The notes under the pieces are model-generated. The model saw only the letters and a program-made list of their open reading frames with translations. It made no database searches and was not told where the DNA came from. Positions 9,160-21,920 of a stretch of DNA of 64,000 nt are shown one piece after another. The stretch is from Allolobophora icterica (Eukaryota > Annelida > Clitellata > Crassiclitellata > Lumbricidae). A program made the translations under genes and the position numbers. Position 1 is the stretch's first letter. Every line of letters begins with the position of its first letter. Where the stretch lies: NCBI GenBank assembly GCA_963556255.1, contig OY744611.1:9513876-9577875 (forward strand), in the 5' to 3' direction.

Positions 9160-10790
9160 GCTTTAAAAAATTATGCCAATGACGCACATCAGCTGCAAGA
9201 GGCTTTTCTGATATTTATATATTTAATAGTAATCGTAGCTGTAAACTCCGGAGCCCATAGCGCTACTGAAAAGCTAGGCTCACTGTTAGCCTTTCGTTTA
9301 TTCGCGAGCGATGCGTCGCGTTGTCCACAGATACCAAGTGGAGGACGAAGTCCGGTTGCAGCAAAACTAGGTAAGGAGGAGAATGACAAGATGATCAAGT
9401 GTTTTTCGTTTAATTGAAGGAACGGGATACGATTTCTTAAAGCGCTTAGACTTTAATTATGAACCTATCAGCAACTCTGGCAGCTGTCGACATGTTTTAA
9501 ATTTTATCAGCAAATTAGTATAGCTACATGAGTACATGTAATACAGTTAGACTAAACTTGGGACTACAATATGACGTTTAAAAACATTCGGTGAAAGTAA
9601 TTTCGAGGTCAATAAACAGGAAAGCTTGCTACGAAGGAAATAATATAAAACTGTTAGCCTTTCGTTATTCACTAATTCTCAGTCGTATTCAACTGCGATC
9701 GCTCTCGTTTGATCGCATGTCGTCTTGGCCTACGTGATTGATTCTTTCGAGTCGAGTCCAGATCTATGGATTATTTTCGTCACGGCTATTGAGCGACTCG
9801 TGTATTTAGAGTGACTTCGAGAGTTCGTATATGAAAGTTTTTCGATTTATCAACCGGCAAGCTACGAATGTCTGTTTTACGTGCACTCGGCGGCCCGACC
9901 AATAGCCGGACGTGCATCATCTTCTACCAGTAAGGAACTGCTCAGCGGCGTCGTCAATGTGTGCTACCGATTCGCAACCAGTTATCGTTCCAAAAAAAGC
10001 GAGGTAAAGAGACTGAACATTATGATATGTGTCAACGTGGGATGAGAATCAGGTGGCTGGGCTCCACGGGTTATTTGTTATGAAACAAATCTGGTTATTG
10101 AAATGAATGTTTGCTCATTCTGACATCGCGCTAACCTTGTTTTAAGTTACATTTTGAAAGTTACATTTTTAAGTTACATTTTGAAATATTTGTTACCCAT
10201 ATGTTATTTCATTGTTTTTCTTATTGCTGAAATTCCATTTCATAATGGCATTTATCATTAGTTGTGTGCGCAGAGGCTTGCCACTGTTGACTCTTTCAGT
10301 TTTACTTGCATTGTTTTTCTTATTGCTGAAATTCCATTTCTTAATGACATTTACCATTATATAGTTCAACGCAGAGAACGTCCTTGCAGCGGCGCCATAA
10401 TATTTGATTAACAATCACAACGAAAACACGTACTCTTTCGCCTTCGACAAAGTTACCTATCATGCTTGATTCAGACGGAATATAAGTAGATCCTCAGTTA
10501 TGAGTTTGGCTCGTTGTGAGATTAATCCAACTGATAGAAATTGTGTTTTATATTTCCTTCTCATCTTCCGCTTCGAGATTTTATACGGGACATACAGAAC
10601 TAGACTAACCAGAGGACATCTTCTTAGAGCTGCACGAACATAATTCGTTACAAAAAAGCTATCCTACTTTTAACTAGACCATCAGTTTGGCTAGCTAGAA
10701 GCGTTTTATATAGGCACCTAGAAGGGGCTATAGATATGTGCATATGCAAACATGCAAGCATTCACAACTACACATTCATACGCATTCAAG
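9160..10790. other. No gene seen; contains a 99-bp tandem duplication
   Basis: Ordinary AT-rich DNA. The segment beginning ATTGTTTTTCTTATTGCTGA at 10211 repeats at 10310 (period 99), and TTAAGTTACATTTTGAAA-type short repeats lie at about 10140-10190. A phrase CTGTTAGCCTTTCGTT occurs at about 9281 and 9651. No convincing coding sequence. Confidence 0.5.
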
Positions 10791-12060
10791 TGACTATCGA
10801 CACCGTTAACCATAGCATTCCCTTGGAGCTCGTTGAATTATCGTTCCGTTTCGTGGGTCTCCTTCTGTCACGGTTGCGTTCCTTCTTCTCTGGCCGAACT
10901 CAAACAGCGATATTTGGCTTCACTTTCTGGTCTCTGACTGTGGGAAGTCGAAAGATGGATAAGGATTATGAGAAGTTATTTGAATTGTCGATTTGCTTGA
11001 TAAGTTGAAAGGGTACCAATGTTTCAAGGCTAACACGATGTCAGAATTAGCAAACATTCATTTCAACAACCCAATTATTTGGACTTTACAGAATAAGACA
11101 AGTTATGAGCGTTGAGGAGGCAACCAAGACCAAAGAGGAAAGCGTTTTTTTTTAAGTTACCGACAGATGTCCTTCCGCCAATGTCCTCCGCCAATGTTCT
11201 CCGCCAATGTTCTCCAATGTTCTCCGCCAATGTCCTCCGCCAATGTCCTCCGCCAATGTCCTCCGCCAATATCCTCCTGTGGCTAACCTTACTCGGCCTT
11301 ATATACACTTCGTTTAATCGTCTAAACGAGGTGTCAGCCGTTTTAATTGAAAGACCGTCCTCAGTGACCCGGCGTACAGAATCGACGGTGTCCAATTCGA
11401 TTCTGTAAGGGCAACATCTGTTATTCGCTACTCGCCAGTGATTGCTCCTCACGGGAACCGTTAGTTAACGGATGAGGAGTCAGTGGCTTTTCGCCACTTG
11501 GTCTTTGAACAAGAATGGTGACATTAATGAAATGGAAGAGGATGATGAGAGGGGCGTGAAGATAGGAGAGTTATTGATGGCTTGTTTGCGCTTCGGCGGG
11601 TGAACCTCGACCTCTGCACGGTTTAAGGGTTTTCATCAGTTTTGCGGTAAAGAGTCCTTGTGAATACATGTTGCTGCTCGCCTTATCGGTAGTTTGGCAT
11701 ATATAAAAATTTATGTGAAAGGAACTATACTGGTTTCCATGCGAAAGCGCATGGAGACCTTGATGTGTATGCGTAAAATTGCCTGGAAGGTTGTGCTCCA
11801 TCTTTCCTCAAGGAACTTTGCGTTTCAGCCCCTTCCTTCCCCGGTCGCAGATCTCTCCGCTCTGCAAAGCAGAGGCGACTTGGTTGCTCCACCGTCCCGG
11901 ACTTGCACGGTCAAGCAAAGAAGTTTTGCTGTAGTCGTCCCATCCTTCTAGAACAAACTGCCTAACAACCTACGACATGAGCTTCTCAGCCTCTCTTTGC
12001 CTCTTTTCCGCAAATACTTGAACCATTTTTTTCGATCGTTGTTTAATTGTGATAGGTCGG
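10790..12060 (+). pseudogene. Highly decayed CR1-type LINE
   Basis: Two recognisable RT pieces lie in order on the plus strand. Near 10797-10910, DTVNHSIPLELVELSF followed by LRSFFSGRTQT corresponds to the domain-A region (D-T-V-D-H-S-I-L). Near 11835-12045, SRGDLVAPPSRTCTVKQRSF, a VVPSF-stop, and NKLPNNLRHELLSL correspond to the RT C-terminus. Between them is a minisatellite and unrecognised sequence. The region is a relic with large internal loss. Confidence 0.55.
11166..11275 (+). repeat. Minisatellite of about 13 bp
   Basis: About eight imperfect copies of TCCGCCAATGTCC / TCCGCCAATGTTC lie in tandem inside the decayed LINE region. The overlapping open frames on both strands are products of the repeat. 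Confidence 0.85.
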
Positions 12061-15000
12061 GAGAGCCTCTAATGAGTCTCTCTTGAAGTGGCGCGACATA
12101 CAGATTTTCAATTACCTATACCATGTTTACAAAGGATGATATAGATGAAGGATAACATATGCAGAACGCGGACAACAAAATTTGAAGAACAACAGAGACA
12201 AAATTAATTGTCGAAGTCGTGCTGCAAGTTATTCGAAGACAAAGGATCTGAATTCTTTGTGATTAATGGCTTTCTATGTCAGATATAAGACCTGTTGGTA
12301 TGTCAACTGGTATTACCAAAAGAGATGAGTTTAATTTATGAATCGGTATTGGGGAATATCTTGGATAAGAGAAAAGTAGAAAACGAATTAAGTTATCATT
12401 TGCATGGCCAAAGATGAGAAGATACATAGTGAAAGTTTGTAAATATCGTGAGAAATGTCAGTTAACAGCAAGATGTTTGAGTTCCTATCACATCAATTGC
12501 AAGAATGAAATGCCGCATCGAAGAATAACTATACATTTTGTCGTCGGTCCAATCAATCCTATGTCTTCTGAAGGACACAAATTTTGTTTATGAATTGTTG
12601 ACTTGTGAACTAGATGACCTAATGTCTTTTTTGTTTCATTCGGTGATTGCGAAAGCCGTATGTGATAATTTTAGGGCGTTGTTCTTTAGCGTTGGCGTGC
12701 TTTCAGTAATAACAAGTTACCAAGGAACGAATCTACACTGAGTTTAAAAAAAGAATTTTTGTCTAATTCCATGGTTTGACAAGCAGAGGTAGAATTTTGG
12801 AACCAGACGTTTAAGAAAATATCCATCATGTGATTGTTGACAACCCAAAACGTGGTGGAAGTTATCCCAAGACAAAGATCTGAATTCTGTGTGGTTAATG
12901 TCTTACTATATAAGCTTAACATGGACGTTATGTTCACAGGATAATTCCTGCCAAATAAATGTACTGGAATGGCGGTGGTTTATAGAAATATTCAGCGTGG
13001 ACCATAGGCAACAGAAAAATGTTGTACGAGAGAAATTAATTTGCCACTTCATTTTGGAGTTTAGCCAGAAATGTACTTGAAAAAAATTATAGAAAAATAT
13101 GGAAAGCATTATAATCTGCAGAAAACTACTCACGAGAGAAACAATTACAATAGACAATGGTGATAAACACGTCATCATTTTGTCTCCAACGGCACATGAT
13201 TTACACTTCTGAATTGTCAAGTATCTGGCCAATTATTGGTCTCTAACAGTTCAAATGACGTTGCCATACACGGTTAGAACATGCTCTGTGTTCTACATGG
13301 TCATTGCTGGTGTTAGATGCCTGGTCCAGGTTTCGAGCCACATTATTTACCTCCTTGGAAAAGCCGTCACACTTCCGGGTTTACGCTGGATATGCAATAT
13401 TTTAACGAGTTTCCATTATTCCGTATAGAGATTCTTTGTGCGGCGATTTTATACGCTTTGAAAAATCGTTAATAAAAATCATCATCCCAGGAAATCCGTG
13501 AAGGAGACAATCAAACGATTGGCAGGCATACAACCCGTCAGGAAGTCACAGAAACTTGTTCATACTGTAGGGCTGATTTAAAAAAAAATCAGTTAAAGAC
13601 TAACATTTAATTTCGCTATTTTGGAATTTCAAGATCAGCGTTTAAATACAGATTTGTTGGCTGTATGCCGATGTAGACATAGACCCTTATTTGGTAAGAT
13701 ATTCGGCTTGGCTAATGCGACATATTCATCACTCATCAGGTACATTCCTTTGCTCATCACCCTCTCCGCCTCTTAGTGTATCTCTGTCTGTTTATTTCCG
13801 TCTGTTTGTATACACGAAACGTACATACTTAATACATATTTCATACTTACACAGAGTATTGGATACGCAAAATCATGCATTAAAACTTTCTTCATAAGAG
13901 CTTCTAAGTTAAAAGCTCTTATGGAGAATGTTCATTTTCTTTGTGTTCTCGCAGTGTTCTCATTTTATTCATACAGATCAACATATTTTTTCAATGAGCA
14001 TTTGGTCGTCACAAACTTGTAAACCTTGATATCGATTATAATTTACCTGAAGTGATATTGTACGTAAGACTGAAACCTGTGTTGGTAATGGAAACATCTG
14101 TGTGAAAGGAAACATTTACAAGGTTGCATGAGGAGATCGTCAAAACTGCAGGAATGTATGAGCCAGAATAGCGTGGCGATGTAAAGTTGTTTCCAGATTC
14201 ACAATTAATCTACAATAAAACAAGCAGAGCAGAAGTCTTCGTGTCACAGTCAAGAATATTTAAAAGAGAATGAGATTTTGCTACGTTCAAATTCAAACTT
14301 CTGTTAGGCTTCAATCGAATCTTGCAGATAACTTAACATCTGATAAAGTCGTCGTTGGATGGATAGGACACGTTTGTCACTATGCGTCAGTGCAACACAA
14401 TGGCAAGAAAATTTGCTTGGAGACTCTTATTGAATTTCTAAATATCAAGTTATATCAACACTGCTCACCTTAGAAATCTGTTGAAGTACATATACTAATA
14501 TGAGGCTTCGTTTTTGAGCGCCATTGGTTGATGCCGCGCGCCTTAGACACCGGCGCGATAGATGTAACTAACTAAGATGAATATTAAAAACAGGCTATAT
14601 CAAGTAACGGTACAACTATGACTAATTGTATTAAAGTAGTTGACATAATACTGCATTACATTAAAGAGTCAGATTTGGTTTGTATAAGCTGTTGGTTTGA
14701 GGTGCCCGGTATGCGCCTTGTTCACGGTCTATTAGCGCATGTTTAGTTGTGGGGATAGGAAATTGCGACTATTGGTGTGCATGGTTTCAGTTGTGCAATT
14801 CCTCTCTAACAAATTAATTTCTTCTGTCCGTCAGCGACCTTTTAATGTTTTTATTGCAGCGGGCTTCGAAACATAGCCTTGTAAAATCTATGAGCTTAGC
14901 GTGAACTCAATTCAAGATACAGTCTTTAAATTGTCCAGAAACTTCGTACTATTTATACACGAACACACTCACGAGCACACGCACACACAAGCACGCACAC

Positions 15001-15185
15001 ACACACTTTATAAACGCGTCACGTGACCGATCATCATTACCGTTAATCATTACCGTTACCACATCACTCTTCGAAGTCGCGCCAGGCCACGTCACCACAT
15101 AATTTTCGCTCCGATAACCACAAAAATGGCTATACAATTAATTAATTAATTAATTACATTATAATTTACCTAATTAGCCTAATGA
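12060..15185. other. No gene seen
   Basis: AT-rich DNA without recognisable coding sequence on either strand. A diverged duplicate of about 60 bp containing AAGACAAAG.ATCTGAATTCT lies at about 12236-12290 and 12869-12920. Short CA-rich tracts lie at about 14960-15008 and (ATTA)n at 15136-15158. All short open frames here look like chance. Confidence 0.5.
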
Positions 15186-15189
15186 GCCT

Positions 15190-15900
15190 AATTGTCTCAA
15201 AGGCCTAAAAGTACATCAACTGAAAGCCTATGGAGTGACGAGTAGAGGAACCTGAGGCACATGACGGTGAGTGAGTGGCGGTAATGTTGAAGGAACTGAG
15301 AATTCTGTGGGAAATTCGTTCCAAAGTTGAGGTGCAATGTAGGACATAAATTATATCGATTGGAGAACTTGAGGCGAGAAGTGAATGGAGATGGGCGATA
15401 ATGAGATATGAGGATGATCAAGTAGACCGTAGTGCCTGGATTGTGAAGAGTTCGCGAATGTCGTTTGGTTGAGAGTATTGCAGTGAGTTGTAGGCCTAAG
15501 GTTAACGAAAGGACTTTGAAGTGATTGCGCTCAGGGATTTTCACCCAGTGGAGTGATTTAAGAACTGGATTTATATCTTGATGTTTGGATGTCCTGGCAG
15601 CATCTCGGGCGAGAGATTTTTGGATGAGTTGTAGACGCTTAATTTGGGTGGACTCGACGTTGACGAATAAAGAATTACAGTAAACAAGCTTGGAATGACA
15701 ATGGAAGTAGCGATGCTGGATGCATTTTTAAAGTCAAGCATGGGTAGAATGCGATGGATGTGACGAATATGTATGAAGCAGGTGCTCCAGAGGTTGGTGA
15801 TGTGATTAGAAAGAGATAGATGTAGATCACAGGTAACGCCAAGATTGCGCACAGTTGAGTCGGAAGTTAAAGTGAGAGATGCAGAGTTGGTGGGTAACTG
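15190..15900 (-). mobile_element. 5'-truncated L2-type LINE fragment, same family as copy 1
   Basis: The minus strand encodes RT C-terminal blocks MRNLGVTCDLHLSLSNHI, FIHIRHIHRILPMLDFK, then a NLSPEMLPGHPNIKI frame, KIPERNHFKVLSLT and TLHLNFGTNFPQNSQ in shifted frames. They match copy 1 and the 60.4-kb copy by eye. The 3' side runs into (TTAA)n-type DNA at about 15137-15160 instead of the (GATTAC)n tail, so the end has been lost or replaced. A relic. Confidence 0.75.
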
Positions 15901-16016
15901 GGTATGTGTGTTGACGGAATTTCGTCTTTTTTGCTCTCCCGTTGCCTTTTGTTCGTTTTTCTGGTTTCCAATGTTTATATCTTCATGGCAGTGTGTGTTT
16001 TTCTATTACACATATG

Positions 16017-16337
16017 CAGGGGCGGATCCAGAAGGTCTATCAGGGGGGGGGGGGCAAAAAATTATACATACATACCAACCTTCTTCTGGGAGAGGAATCA
16101 GTTTGTCAACCGATCACCGAAAATTTTTTTTTTATTCATCTCCCAAACAAAGTTGATGACTTTTTTTAGTCATTAACCTCTTTTATGTACCTCCTGTATA
16201 CATCCACGCCTACGGGGGGGGGGGAGGGCACGCCTGTGTAAACAGCATCAGCATCTTAAAACGCCTGTGTAAATATTACAGAAAAATTTCAAATGGGGGA
16301 TCATGGCCGAATTGGCCCCCCTCTGGATCCGCCCCTG
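16017..16337. mobile_element. hAT-type MITE, 321 bp, perfect 8-bp target duplication
   Basis: Terminal inverted repeats begin CAGGGGCGGATCCAGA at both ends. The flanks are the perfect duplication CACATATG (16009-16016 and 16338-16345). The subterminal regions hold long G runs (about 16045-16056) and (G)n near 16216. There is no coding capacity. The 8-bp duplication and CAGGG ends are hAT features. Confidence 0.88.
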
Positions 16338-16339
16338 CA

Positions 16340-17600
16340 CATATGTCCGTGTTCGTATTGTTTGCCACGTGGGGCGCCGTTGTTTGCTGCCGGTCTTCGG
16401 ACCTAGTTATTATTTCGTGATATAATTCTATCTAGAAGCGAAATAATGCTTTGAACATACTTTGGATTGTTTATTTTCGAATTTTGAGCGATGGATAATC
16501 GATATATTTTTAAAATAAAAAGTCTACTCTTTGCCGGACCTTTGAACAATATTGGACCCACGCTGATGTCACGTGAGTGCCTTAATGGCCGCCGCATATA
16601 TTCGTCGATTGAGTCGAATAATATCCGATTGAACTCTGACAAAATAGTTCACAAAATGTTGGATCCTAATCAGCTGACACTGAGAGATGGTCAGTCGATA
16701 TAATTTTAAAAGTCTGCACTCTGCCTTTCAATGCAACATTATGAAAGTCAACACTACGCTGCTCGTTTCTCAACAGTTTCAGACCCACGCCGATGCCTCG
16801 TGCGTGTGGAAATGTCAGCTACTTATATTCGAAGCTTAGATTGATCATTGTACCATTAAACTTCGTCTGGAATAATTAAATTGGACGAACATTCTTCTTC
16901 AAACCCATTCTTCTTCATCGGCCCATGCTCACGAAATTGTGGCCTACTTGGCCAGCTTAAGAGTCGCAGCAATTGACTGCCACCCCTTTGCAATCTTTGT
17001 GGAACTTTATAACGAACTTTCTACCAATCTGGCTGCCAGTCTGATCGGATATTTATAGAAAATACGCCGATTATGTCATCGTTCGTTGTTGTAAACAAAC
17101 TGTATGTGATTGAATTCTATCTACTTTTTTCTATTTAGTCAATTTTAATTAATCATTATCTCGATAATGATAAAAAAATTATCTGATTTTTGGTATTTTA
17201 TAACTATTATTATGATTTATTATTACTACATTGTTTTATAATTCTTTGTCATGGACAATTAGGTTTTCCTAATACATAACTTTGACTTACATGTAAACCA
17301 AAGTGCGGTTAGCAATTGGTACAATTTAAGGATATACTTACTTACTTACTTACTTACTCTGGTGGAGGTGGTCTGTTAGAGAATTCGCATATGCATAATT
17401 GCGGCGCGGTTCATTTTCTTACCTATCTCAGGCTCTTTCTGTTTACTTGGTGCTTAATGTTGCACTTTCAATTCAGTCATTGGGTCCTGCTCGATATCTG
17501 CTGAAAGTTACAGTGTTTGTAACTCTGTGAATTATCCAAATTCGTGTAGAACTTCTTCGACTTTACGTCTTATTGTGTCTCTGTTTTAAAATCTTCTACA
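16340..17600. other. No gene seen; contains a diverged tandem duplication
   Basis: A segment starting near 16488 (GATGGATAATCGATATA, then AAAGTCTACTCTTTGCC, then ACCCACGCTGATG) recurs near 16692 (GATGGTCAGTCGATATA, AAAGTCTGCACTCTGCC, ACCCACGCCGATG), period about 205 bp. (TTAC)n lies at 17336-17358. The short open frames do not resemble known proteins. Confidence 0.5.
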
Positions 17601-17900
17601 GCATCCTTTTGCTAGTGATATTGAAACAAATCCTGGTTTAGTTAGAATTCAGAGTCTGGTTATAGGCTAAATAAAGTTTTGCTCTTCTCTAGGCCTACTG
17701 TTCCGGTTTGCTAATTGTACCATCTAAAAAAATTCTGATGCTCGCACTGACAGTTCTGCTGCCTTTCACATGGTCGACCGTGAGATCCTTCTGCAACGTC
17801 TTGAGTCCTCATTTGGTCTTAGGAGATCCTCTCTTCTTTGGTTCCGGTCCTAACTCACAGACCGCAAACAAACGATAATCTTGGATTATTCCATAATATA
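17590..17900 (+). pseudogene. Internally deleted LINE relic with 2A-like and RT fragments
   Basis: At 17611-17640 one frame reads ASDIETNPGL, matching the 2A consensus D-x-E-x-N-P-G-P except for the final residue. About 100 bases later (17743-17870) comes an RT domain-A region, SAAFHMVDREILLQRLESSF then GLRRSSLLWFRS, a stop and LTDRKQT. In an intact element about 600 residues separate the 2A-like motif from this RT block (for example the element at 25454). A large internal deletion is therefore implied if both derive from one copy. Confidence 0.6.
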
Positions 17901-17960
17901 ACACCATCCTCAGATACCACCGGTTGGACCATGTTCCTCTCTTGGAACTATACCTCGATC

Positions 17961-18220
17961 AGAAGAAGGGGAGGGGATAGAGTAATGATAACACTCATGG
18001 CCAAGAGAGCATTAGGTTCGCGGTTCGATACCCGTAACCCTCTCTATAATGGCGGCGCCTTGCATGGCTGCCAAAACTTGTGTTTAATTAAGATCTCGAT
18101 TGTACTTTCATGTTTCAATGTAACCTTACTACGTCTGTCAGTTTTGAAATAAAAAAGAACATTATTATTATTATTATTTATTACTATTATTATTATTATT
18201 ATTTATTATTATTATTATTA

Positions 18221-18279
<59 letters not shown>

Positions 18280-18296
18280 CATTGTTATTATTATTA
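17961..18296 (+). mobile_element. tRNA-derived SINE with long (ATT)n tail
   Basis: A degenerate tRNA-like head (AGAGTAATGATAACACTCATGG, shortened here: A-box-like portion) is followed by the B box GGTTCGATACCC at about 18021-18032. The body contains GGCGCCTTGCATGGCTGCC and the 3' segment TGTCAGTTTTGAAATAAA. The tail is about 130 bp of ATT trinucleotides (about 18160-18295). Head, body and 3' segment all align with the 8.2-kb copy, defining one family. The 3' segment alone recurs at 34117-34231. Confidence 0.65.
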
Positions 18297-18950
18297 CTAG
18301 AAAAAACGCTCTGAGCTGGTAATGCCTAAACCTATAACATGATACTCAATATCAGTGGGACCAACAACACGTTCTTTTACAGCTCCGACAGTGACACGAC
18401 GTGGAATTCGATCGCTTTTCACGGCGGCTCAAAGCTAACAACGACTGGAGCACAGTCGGAAGGCGGCGAATCACTATATATCACAGTTGAGGAAACGCCT
18501 CAACTCTGGTGGTCCATGGTTATTTAATGGTGAAATATGAAGTTCAAGGCTAGAAACCAGGACACCGTCTCGGTTTTTTATACATGTCAATTTTATCCTT
18601 CTGGCGAAATTTCAGCTTTCTAATCCAGATGGTGCTTACGGACCCCTCCCCTTTACCAAGAAGAACTAACAGAGGGTTCGGCTAGAAAATATACTGTACG
18701 ACAGTGTACGTCCTTGTAATCTTATTATACCATCGGATTACTAATATACCAAGTTGTATAAATGTTAGCTATAGCATGTCAGCAATACTATTTGCTGCAA
18801 GGAACTATCTAAATAATCAGCATCTGTCAAATGGTATCCCAAGAGGTAGGTGCATCAGAACGTTTCGTCAGCCCTGCACCTACAGAAGACTGCTTTGCAG
18901 TAACAGTGGGAACAGCCTTTCTGTGTAACTCAAGAACTTGGGGAGAAACT
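18297..18950. other. No gene assigned
   Basis: A plus-strand open frame (about 18339-18527) has an unusually Ser/Thr/Gly-rich, non-repetitive translation, but I recognise no domain and see no convincing splice sites. The rest shows nothing. Confidence 0.35.
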
Positions 18951-18959
18951 CTCTTCGTT

Positions 18960-19218
18960 ATCATTTGTCAAATTTTCAGGCAATCTGTCAAATTTTCATT
19001 TCAGGCCATCTGTCAAATTTTCGTCGTCTGATTTCAGGAATTTTAGAAAATCCCTGGTTTTTTCAGGGATTTTGTAAAGTGCCTGAGTGAATCAGGAATT
19101 TTAGAAAATCCCTGGTTTTTTCAGGGATTTTGTAAAGTGCCTGAGTGAATCAGGGATTTTACAAATTACCTAAAAATTTCAGGGATTTTACAAAATACCT
19201 GGTTTTACGAATTGCCTG

Positions 19219-19255
<37 letters not shown>

Positions 19256-19290
19256 TATATATATATATAAATATATATATATATAAAGCC
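18960..19290. repeat. Tandem repeats and AT microsatellite
   Basis: Short repeats of (C/T)TGTCAAATTTTC (18966-19022) are followed by two nearly identical 65-bp units containing CCTGGTTTTTTCAGGGATTT (about 19030-19160) and a third, partial unit. A long (AT)n tract lies at about 19219-19285. No coding sequence. Confidence 0.85.
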
Positions 19291-20785
19291 GTATAGGAAG
19301 AGAGAAACTTATGTCTCTTATGATGCGAGGAGAGATGACATGAAGGTTTGCACAGTAAAATGTGAACCTTTAGGTTTCACGGGTTCCTACCATGACGATT
19401 TCTATATATAACAACCTTCCACATTTCAAAGACAGATTTGGGCGATGATTTCAGTGTTTTAACTGATCGACTTATAAAAAACGTAAAATAATAGCATGGA
19501 AAGGTTTAGATAACGCGATATATAGTAGGATCAAGCGTATTGGGGAACATTTTACATGTAAGCTTACATGTTTGGTTAAGGGTAACGAATTAGCGAACCC
19601 TTTCAGAAATGTTGAATTTGTAAGCTTAAATAGTTAAACTCATGAAAAAGAATTGTAGTTCTATGCAATTGGGGTGGGGGTGAATATGTAAGATGTTTAA
19701 AGGTTTCATGGCAGTCGAATGTTTGAAAGTAAGGGTAATTTGTAATTTGTGCATGTGTTCGCAAGGGTTTGGTCATACAGATAGATATCCAGAGAAAAGA
19801 CATCTTCACCCAACCTTCCAAGAGCTACCATCTTGTGGAGGGCTCGTTCGGATTATCGGGCGCGGATTATGCCGAAGACACGTTTTTTCACTCCTCAACA
19901 AAACCATCCCGTATATTATGTTCTCTAATATTGGGCCTCTGATCAACGACACCGAGATAGAGAACATGATGTCTCCGGGGACATTGTGTTTTCCATTGCG
20001 GCCGCGAAATGCGCTGGAAAACATCGCCCCACAGAACGTGACGAATGTCACAGCTTTTCGATTTTGAGAGGTCGTCACAAAGTGTCACATTCGTGACGTT
20101 TTGTATTGAACGAAACTGTTTCTAAGTCGTGCGGTTTGTCGCAGGCACACACATATACATACACACACATACAAAGAACATCCAGAAAAAGAGAGGGATG
20201 AAAGGGACAGAGGCAGCTGCGGTCAAATTCCACTGCTTAGTAAAATTTGGTCGCAACCCAATATTCAGTGGATGTTTGTTTACCTGGAAGAGGCGTGGTT
20301 GAGTGTCGATTATATATAGCAGATTTTAACCACTGAAATATGGGGCAAAAAGTGCATAATTGGATCTTTGGACTACAGAGCGACAAGTGTCCATGCTGTT
20401 AGTTTCACTCAACACAATCAGCATTATAACTGTCAAAGGTCATAATATCATCATATGGCTTATAGACAGGTTGGGTAGCATTGTCTACATTGCTTTTGAA
20501 GTTTTGATGCTGTGGACTACTCTCTCCTTTTCTTTCGACTTCATCACTGATTTGGGATTTCTGGTTCTGCATTAAATTGATGAAGCATTTGTAAATTGAG
20601 ATGTGGTTTGTTGGTATACGTGGTGTTCTGTAACGTTCCGTGCTTGGTTGTCTCTATATTACTATGCACCACACCACTAGCACACCATTAGGAGAACGCT
20701 GTTCGATAATCATTCACTAGGATGTCATTATTATTAGGTTACACCAAAATAGGCGAAAATAAATTTAAGGTGTTCTTTGTGTGTG
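19291..20785. other. No gene seen
   Basis: Open frames of up to 124 codons occur on both strands at 19.69-20.09 kb, but they overlap each other and resemble nothing known to me. A CA-rich tract lies at about 20148-20172. I find no repeat family here. Confidence 0.45.
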
Positions 20786-20789
20786 ATTG

Positions 20790-21920
20790 GTTATTCTATG
20801 CTGATGAGACCCAAATAAACATTCCATTCGCCACTTTATATTGTGATTAGTCTGTGCAGCTTTGGTCCACTGTTTTTGAAGGCCTGCGATCGTCGGCGGA
20901 TTTCCTTAAACTCCTTTATCCAACGAAACTGAATTTCAACGACTGGGCACTCGGCAGTAACTGAAGAAATGTCAATAGCCTAAATTTTTGTAAGGGTTTG
21001 ACTCTCTTGTTAATTTTGGCTAATACTGCTCATTACTTGGCGTTGTATTTTATTCTATTTTGTATATTGCGGACGCCTGCTGAACCCTGAGAAGGCGGAC
21101 TTCCTGTGGTGCGCGACCAGTGGGCCCTGTGATCAATTTGATACCGATTCTTTGAACGTTTACGAGATCAGGATCTTGCCTTCAACTGCGGGGCGCGACC
21201 TTAAGTCGGACATGACGATTAATTGGCACGTTCCACGGACGGTTGCCTGTTGCTTTCGTCAGATTCGTCTCATCAGGAGACGAAGCTGACGGCAGAGACC
21301 TGAGAGAGGCCTCGGCCGTTCGAAACTGCCACAGAGGCCATAACATGTTTCGTCACCTCCCGGGCCGACCTTTGTAATAGTCTGCTTGCAGTAGCGTCTA
21401 TGTACCTTCTTGTTGTCTCATGATCCGCCCCTATCGGCCGCCGCCGCTAAGCCCTCAAGTCGAAACCAGTCGTTAAGCTATCGACTGATAACCACTTTGT
21501 TTACGTTAATATTTTGCTTATTGTTTTAATTGTGGTATCCAAGTTTCGATTTTAGATGAAGACATCAGCACCAGGACAGGAGCAACATTTGCTGCTCCTG
21601 CACGATGTTCAAGTGATATCTACTCGTCCTCCACTCAATTCATGGAACGGCACCTGGGTATTTGAGAGACTACTGCATCGAGACTCATTGGGGTGCGACT
21701 GATATTGAAAAAGAAGTGTGATCAAGGGTGAGGTCGCGTCTTGGCAACCGTGATTTCTCGGCTGCTCGTACCAGAAGGTGGAACAGCCTCCCTTCCGCGA
21801 TTCCATATGCCGACTCATTGAAGTTTTTAAAATCCAAACTTAATAATGGATTATATACATTAGGATGTTCCCAAAAAATGAAAGTGTCCAAAAGTTATTC
21901 CCCCACTAGTGCGTGACGCA
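20790..21920 (+). pseudogene. Decayed CR1-type LINE reverse transcriptase
   Basis: Ordered plus-strand RT fragments: WLFYADETQIN (catalytic YADD degraded to YADE, about 20785-20820), RRLLNPEKADFLWCATSG (about 21070-21123), a VYEIRILPSTAGRDLKSDMT stretch (about 21160-21218), VACCFRQIRLIRR (about 21243-21283), and a C-terminal RTRRWNSLPSAIPYADSL region (about 21770-21825). Stops and frameshifts interrupt it. The catalytic change and gaps show it is dead. Confidence 0.65.

Noticed and set aside
18110..18322. An Ile/Tyr-rich open frame.
   Set aside because: Translation of the (ATT)n tail of a SINE.
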